This document shows, piece after piece, positions 5,426 to 5,942 of a stretch of DNA of 5,942 bases (position 1 is the stretch's first letter; the number at the start of each line of letters is the position of its first letter). The notes below the pieces were generated by a model. That model ran no database searches, was not told where the DNA came from, and worked only from the letters and a program-made list of their open reading frames with translations. The stretch is from Betaproteobacteria bacterium (GTDB taxonomy: Bacteria; Pseudomonadota; Gammaproteobacteria; Burkholderiales; SG8-39). A program made the translations under genes and the position numbers. The stretch lies in NCBI GenBank assembly GCA_029865405.1, contig JAOUGZ010000191.1:1-5942 (forward strand), read 5' to 3'.

Positions 5426-5942
5426 CGATGGTGACGACGACTTTGCCTTTCGCCTTGCGCGAGGCGAGCAGGTTCATGGCGTCGGCGGCCTTGGCCAGCG
5501 GGAACGTGGCCGAGACGTGGGGCTTGAGCTTGCCCTCCCGGTACCAGCGCGCAAGCTGGCCCGCGCTCTCGGCAAAGAGCTTTGGCTCGCGCCGCGTGAA
5601 ATCGCCCCAGAAGACCCCCACCACCGCCGCGCCCTTGAGCAGCGCCAGGTTGAGCGGCAGCTTCGGGATGTCGCCGGCGGCGAAGCCGATCACCAGATGC
5701 CGCCCACGCCAGGCGATGGAGCGGAACGCGGGCTCCGTGTACGGGCCGCCCACCGCGTCGTAGATCACGTCGACGCCCTTGCCGCCGGTCAGCGCCTTGA
5801 TGCGCTCGCGCAAGTCCTCGCTGGCGTAGTTGATGGTTTCATCGGCGCCGTGCTGGCGGCAGACCGCGAGCTTCTCGTCGCTCGAGGCGCAGGCGATGAC
5901 GCGTGCGCCGAGCGCCTTGCCGATCTCGAGCGCGGCCACACC
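5418..5942 (-). CDS. NADPH:quinone oxidoreductase-like MDR protein (partial, N-terminus outside window)
   Basis: This is the C-terminal 174 residues of a medium-chain dehydrogenase/reductase of the zinc-free quinone oxidoreductase branch. The visible part begins inside the cofactor-binding site: GVAALEIGKALGARVIA is the end of the usual Gly-rich Rossmann turn and first helix. Next come ASSDEKLAVCRQHGADETIN, where the 2'-phosphate of NADPH is normally read, and DVIYDAVGG. IGFAAGDIPKLPLNLALLK and VVGVFWGDF resemble the QOR-like-2 type proteins. The C-terminus ends in KGKVVVTIG, usual for the family. The GTG at 5939 is an internal valine codon, not the start; the frame runs off the right edge. 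Family members reduce quinones or enoyl/enone substrates, and this one's substrate is unknown. It is the upstream gene of the reductase and permease operon. Confidence 0.93.
   Translation of the reverse strand, partial: GVAALEIGKALGARVIACASSDEKLAVCRQHGADETINYASEDLRERIKALTGGKGVDVIYDAVGGPYTEPAFRSIAWRGRHLVIGFAAGDIPKLPLNLALLKGAAVVGVFWGDFTRREPKLFAESAGQLARWYREGKLKPHVSATFPLAKAADAMNLLASRKAKGKVVVTIGA

Noticed and set aside
4544..5434. Long + strand open frame of 296 codons opposite the reductase gene
   Set aside because: It is Arg/Ala/His-rich shadow sequence; the other strand carries every conserved PanE-family residue.

Overview
The window is GC-rich DNA, probably from a betaproteobacterium (Burkholderiales- or Nitrosomonadales-like; this is inferred from the RpoC C-terminus, the FHA-type cyclase and the codon usage, not proven). 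It is packed with chromosomal genes, and no intergenic stretch exceeds 100 bases. I see no RNA gene, insertion sequence, CRISPR array or phage gene.

Layout. (1) Bases 1-209 are the last 68 codons of rpoC on the + strand, followed by a strong intrinsic terminator (229-260). (2) Three genes on the - strand run towards rpoC. They are a class III nucleotidyl cyclase-like protein with a C-terminal FHA domain (1484-2398), then two small lipoproteins that overlap by 4 bp (838-1386 and 266-841) and look like distant paralogs. (3) An 83-bp divergent gap holds a near-consensus sigma70-type promoter for the + strand pair: a class II aldolase/adducin-family protein (2482-3237) and a GNAT acetyltransferase of the phosphinothricin/methionine-sulfone type (3239-3760). 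(4) A - strand operon reads in from the right edge: a quinone oxidoreductase-like MDR protein (5' end outside the window), a ketopantoate-reductase family protein (5418-5425 overlap) and a TauE/SafE membrane permease (4-bp overlap). The permease gene overlaps the GNAT gene tail to tail by 8 bp.

How they may work together. The three-gene - strand operon joins two NAD(P)H-dependent oxidoreductases to an anion exporter/permease family protein. The aldolase and GNAT pair is translationally coupled. Both look like small-molecule metabolism units of unknown substrate. The cyclase-FHA gene and the two lipoproteins could be one unit linking intracellular signalling to the envelope, but only their orientation and spacing support that.

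Most of the window is ordinary chromosomal sequence. The points most worth checking are: a promoter placed so that the aldolase mRNA should be leaderless; a cyclase domain that keeps both metal aspartates but has Tyr where the transition-state Arg is expected; and the paralogous lipoprotein pair. I do not see a clearly new multi-gene system.
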